This document shows positions 61,163-64,000 of a stretch of 64,000 nucleotides of DNA, one piece after another (position 1 is the first letter of the stretch; each line of letters begins with the position of its first letter). The notes under the pieces were generated by a model. It was not told the DNA's origin, made no database searches, and worked only from the letters and a program-made list of their open reading frames with translations. The DNA lies in NCBI RefSeq assembly GCF_030295955.1, contig NZ_AP027363.1, positions 3,263,046-3,327,045 on the forward strand, given 5' to 3'. The DNA comes from Thalassotalea agarivorans (lineage in GTDB: Bacteria; Pseudomonadota; Gammaproteobacteria; Enterobacterales; Alteromonadaceae). The position numbers and the translations under genes are program-made.

Positions 61163-62136
61163 TGAATTATCTCAAACAAATACTCTTACCGTTAGTGATT
61201 ATTAGCTTGGTCGGCTGGCTGTTTTACCACTTTTATTTGGCTTATCAAAAGCCCGTCGATCGCATTCAAGGGCAGATAGAAGCGCAGCAATATAGTGTGT
61301 CATCTAAAATTGCTGGCCGCATCAATAAAGTCTTAGTGCGTAAAGGCGATATCGTTGAACGCGATCAATTGATTTTTACCATGCTTAGCCCCGAAATAGA
61401 CGCAAAACTAGCTCAGGCAACTGCCGCTGAACGCGCTGCTGGCGCGGTAAAAGAGCAGGCAGATGCAGGCGCACGGAAACAAGAAATAGCCGCCGCCGAA
61501 AGCCAATGGCAAAAAGCAAAAGCCGCGAAAGAGCTGATGGAAAAAACCTTTACGCGCTTAGACAATCTATTTAAGGAAGGTGTTGTTTCAGAGCAAAAAC
61601 GTGATGAAGCCTTTACACAAATGAAAGCCGCACAGTTTAACGAAAAATCGGCTTATCAAATGTACCAAATGGCACAAGAGGGCGCTCGCGCAGAAACCAA
61701 GAAAGCGGCAGCAGAACAAGAGCAAATGGCTGCTGGTGTGGTCGCTGAAGTGCAGGCATACCAAGAAGAAACACAGATCAAAAGTTGGCACAGTGGTGAA
61801 GTAGCAAACGTATTACTGCAAGAAGGTGAACTAGCGCCACAAGGTTTCCCTGTAGTAACTATTATCGATATAAGTGATGCTTGGGCCGTCTTTCATGTGA
61901 AAGAAATAGACCTTAAACGTTTTGAAATTGGTACTAAGCTCGATGTACTTATTCCGGCGCTTGGTGACACCCCTTATTCGTTCGAGGTATCACATGTAGC
62001 GGTGATGGGTGAGTTTGCCACATGGAAAGCCACGTCTAACAATCAAGGATTTGATATAAGAACCTTTGAAATAGAAGCTCGACCTACTCAACCCATCGCA
62101 GGGCTTCGTGTTGGTATGTCAATGGTTGTTGAATAA
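61162..62136 (+). CDS. HlyD/EmrA-type membrane-fusion protein
   Basis: This 324-residue adaptor has one N-terminal helix (about residues 6-26), a lipoyl-like segment (SVSSKIAGRINKVLVRKGDI), an Ala/Glu/Lys-rich coiled coil (about 75-200) and a beta-barrel part (LLQEGELAPQGFPVVTI). It connects inner-membrane ABC-2 permeases to TolC. Its start overlaps the TolC-family stop. Confidence 0.93.
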   Translation: MNYLKQILLPLVIISLVGWLFYHFYLAYQKPVDRIQGQIEAQQYSVSSKIAGRINKVLVRKGDIVERDQLIFTMLSPEIDAKLAQATAAERAAGAVKEQADAGARKQEIAAAESQWQKAKAAKELMEKTFTRLDNLFKEGVVSEQKRDEAFTQMKAAQFNEKSAYQMYQMAQEGARAETKKAAAEQEQMAAGVVAEVQAYQEETQIKSWHSGEVANVLLQEGELAPQGFPVVTIIDISDAWAVFHVKEIDLKRFEIGTKLDVLIPALGDTPYSFEVSHVAVMGEFATWKATSNNQGFDIRTFEIEARPTQPIAGLRVGMSMVVE

Positions 62137-62148
62137 GCGCCAGCATCA

Positions 62149-63303
62149 ATGAATACGTTTAGTCAGGGACTTCGGACCTTTTATCATTCGCTTAAAGCTG
62201 ATAAATGGCTGTTTGTGCTGACGTGTTTCGCGCCAATGTTAATGAGCTTAATCATATGGCTTATTTTTTCTGCACACTTTGCTACGCAGTTGCCTGTCGC
62301 CGTTGTCGATCAAGACAAAACAACAATGTCTCGCGCGCTTATACGGTACTACGATGCCAGCCCAACAATATCGATAAACAAAACTGTTGAAGATATCAGT
62401 AGCGCACAAGCGTTAATGAACAAGGGTGATGTTTACGCCATTATTATTATCCCCAAGTATCTAGAGCGAGAAACAGTTAAAGGTAGCTCGCCTACGGTCA
62501 CTACTCGGTATAACAGTCAATATGTGCTGATCGGTAAACTGATAAAGTCGGCATTAGTGCAAGCCCACGGCACGTTTAATGCGATGGTCGAAATAATTAG
62601 AAATACTGCCGCTACCCATGGCAACGTCGCGCTTGCAATGAGCGAAGCACTGCCCATTAATCAACAAATCACCTCGCTATACAATGGTAAAAATGACTAC
62701 GCACAGTTTTTAGTTGCGGCTGCTGTTCCCGCCCTATGGCAAATTATTATTATGGCAGCCACTGTGTTGTTTCTCGAAAAGAACAAAGGGCAATTATTAG
62801 TACAGAATCAAGCCAGACGAAAAACCTTTTGGCTGCTTATTAAAGGGTTACTCCCTTTTTCAGTATTGTTTTTTGCCCAAACCTTATTGTTTTTCATGTT
62901 TGCGTTGATGTATGCCAATTGGCCCTTTAATGGCAACTTCGCCATTATGATAACGGCCTGCTTTATAGCAACCATCGCTTGCCAGAGCTTAGCGGCTTTC
63001 TTGTATAGTATTACCCTTGATGCAGCACGTGCCATGAGTTTGGTCGCGGGTATGGCAGCACCTGCATTTGCTTTTATGGGGATTACCTTTCCAAGTAGCG
63101 ATATGCCTGTACTCGCGCTAATTTGGAGAAGCTTACTACCAGCTTCCCACTATATTGAGCTGCAAAATCAACAGATGAACTACGGCACAGTGTTGTTTTC
63201 CACTTTTAGTAATCTGTTGTCTCTCTTTGCCTTTGCTGTGTTACTAGTTGCAGCAAGTTATATTTTCTATAAACGACAGCCACAAGGTGAAACGCAATGT
63301 TAG
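62149..63303 (+). CDS. ABC-2 type permease (YhhJ/YbhR-like), first of two
   Basis: This 384-residue protein has one N-terminal helix, a large periplasmic loop (about residues 45-175) and five C-terminal helices, the layout of ABC-2 export permeases. VVDQDKTTMSRALIRYYDA is typical of the YhgE/YhhJ group. The operon shows no ATPase gene up to the window edge. It follows the adaptor by 12 bases and overlaps the next gene by seven bases. Confidence 0.92.
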   Translation: MNTFSQGLRTFYHSLKADKWLFVLTCFAPMLMSLIIWLIFSAHFATQLPVAVVDQDKTTMSRALIRYYDASPTISINKTVEDISSAQALMNKGDVYAIIIIPKYLERETVKGSSPTVTTRYNSQYVLIGKLIKSALVQAHGTFNAMVEIIRNTAATHGNVALAMSEALPINQQITSLYNGKNDYAQFLVAAAVPALWQIIIMAATVLFLEKNKGQLLVQNQARRKTFWLLIKGLLPFSVLFFAQTLLFFMFALMYANWPFNGNFAIMITACFIATIACQSLAAFLYSITLDAARAMSLVAGMAAPAFAFMGITFPSSDMPVLALIWRSLLPASHYIELQNQQMNYGTVLFSTFSNLLSLFAFAVLLVAASYIFYKRQPQGETQC

Positions 63304-64000
63304 CCTGGAGTAAGCTGTTTAAAGCCGAATGCAAAGCCATATTTAGCAATGTACCTTTACTGGTAACGGTATTTTTTGGCGTAGTATTTTATTCTTTTTT
63401 ATATCCCTTGCCGTATGCCAAACAAACGCCGCACAACCTGCCAATTGTAGTTGTCGATAAAGACAATTCAGCGCTTAGTCGACAACTGATTCGTATGATT
63501 GACGCAACGCCTGAAGTTAACGTGTTGTCCACGGTCAATTCAGTTGCAGAAGCACAAGATAGCTTGGCGCAAGAACAAACCAAAGGCTATTTGATTGTGC
63601 CTAGCCACTTCAGCAAACAGTTAATTATGGGAGAAATACCAACATTAAATTACGGCGGCGACGGTTCATTGTTTTTAGTTTTTGGCACCATAGTGGAGGG
63701 GATCTCTTATTCCGTTGGTACGCTTACAGCGTCAATAAAAGTACAACAATCGATCATTGCTGGCGACAACATTAACCATGCAGTAAAGGGCTATGATGCT
63801 ATAAAACTTGATTTAAAGCCGGTTTATAATCCCACGATCGGTTATCAGAATTACGTCGTGCCTGCGGTGTTTATCTTGATACTACACCAAACCTTACTTA
63901 TTGCTGTAGGTCTTGTCGGCGCCGATCAAAAGCGCAGTAAAATCGACATTACTGCGACCAAGCCATATTGGTTGATAGCGCCACTGTGGCAGTTATTGTT
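63297..64000 (+). CDS. ABC-2 type permease, second of two (C-terminus off window)
   Basis: I translated this from the ATG at 63297, which overlaps the end of the first permease. About 234 codons are visible and the frame stays open to the window edge. It has an N-terminal helix, the loop block LPIVVVDKDNSALSRQLIRM and the start of the C-terminal helix bundle (VVPAVFILILHQTLLIAVG), matching its neighbour. The two presumably form a heterodimeric permease. Confidence 0.9.
   Translation, partial: MLAWSKLFKAECKAIFSNVPLLVTVFFGVVFYSFLYPLPYAKQTPHNLPIVVVDKDNSALSRQLIRMIDATPEVNVLSTVNSVAEAQDSLAQEQTKGYLIVPSHFSKQLIMGEIPTLNYGGDGSLFLVFGTIVEGISYSVGTLTASIKVQQSIIAGDNINHAVKGYDAIKLDLKPVYNPTIGYQNYVVPAVFILILHQTLLIAVGLVGADQKRSKIDITATKPYWLIAPLWQLL

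Overview
The window reads as chromosomal DNA of a marine gammaproteobacterium of the Alteromonadales, most like the Colwelliaceae (Thalassotalea/Colwellia type). This is inferred from gene content (GlyGly-CTERM surface proteins, BtuB/CobO/CobQ salvage genes, a CC0125/CC1285-type lipoprotein, DUF1254 proteins) and the moderately AT-rich sequence; no rRNA or tRNA gene is present to settle it. The glmU, glmS and polA genes, which lie fairly near oriC in many gammaproteobacteria, and three perfect DnaA-box 9-mers suggest an origin-proximal position, but oriC itself is not here.

Layout. 1-13 kb (minus strand): a truncated subtilase-fold protein that has lost every catalytic residue, then a 3,656-residue secreted protein built from four GLUG-type modules, delta-60 repeats, a 66-bp tandem array of thrombospondin-type-3 calcium repeats, a HYR domain and a GlyGly-CTERM anchor. 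13-24 kb: an OmpA-like lipoprotein, glmS with a DeoR/AgaR-type regulator whose promoter carries phased CTTTCGTTT repeats, an ASCH protein, two lipoproteins, a divergent Nramp transporter with glmU, and an SPFH protein. 24-31 kb: a compact B12 uptake and salvage operon (btuD-btuC-cobQ-cobO-btuF-btuB) with two cobalamin riboswitches, one at its head and one directly before btuB. 31-44 kb: small hypothetical genes, a strong candidate sRNA (about 31837-31932), glyoxalase-fold, pirin, three LysR and one TetR regulators, a DUF1254 pair and a lipase-like lipoprotein. 44-53.6 kb: polA, small enzymes (GFA, DUF3224, cytochrome b561), gorA, prlC and a DNA glycosylase.

53.6-59 kb is the most striking accessory region. 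It is a complete class II microcin/bacteriocin cassette: a CvaA-like adaptor, a small double-glycine-leader peptide, two overlapping small membrane proteins that are immunity candidates, and a C39-peptidase ABC exporter. Between the adaptor and the peptide lies a roughly 390-base non-coding stretch with about 15 GGA motifs, at least five of them in hairpin loops. This is the architecture of CsrB/RsmZ RNAs that sequester CsrA. A ParD/ParE toxin-antitoxin pair follows the cassette.

59-64 kb: a thioesterase and a TolC-adaptor-ABC-2 permease operon that runs off the right edge. Short intergenic repeats sharing a CCCG...CGGGATGAC core recur at six sites. No insertion sequence, phage, CRISPR array, rRNA or tRNA was seen.
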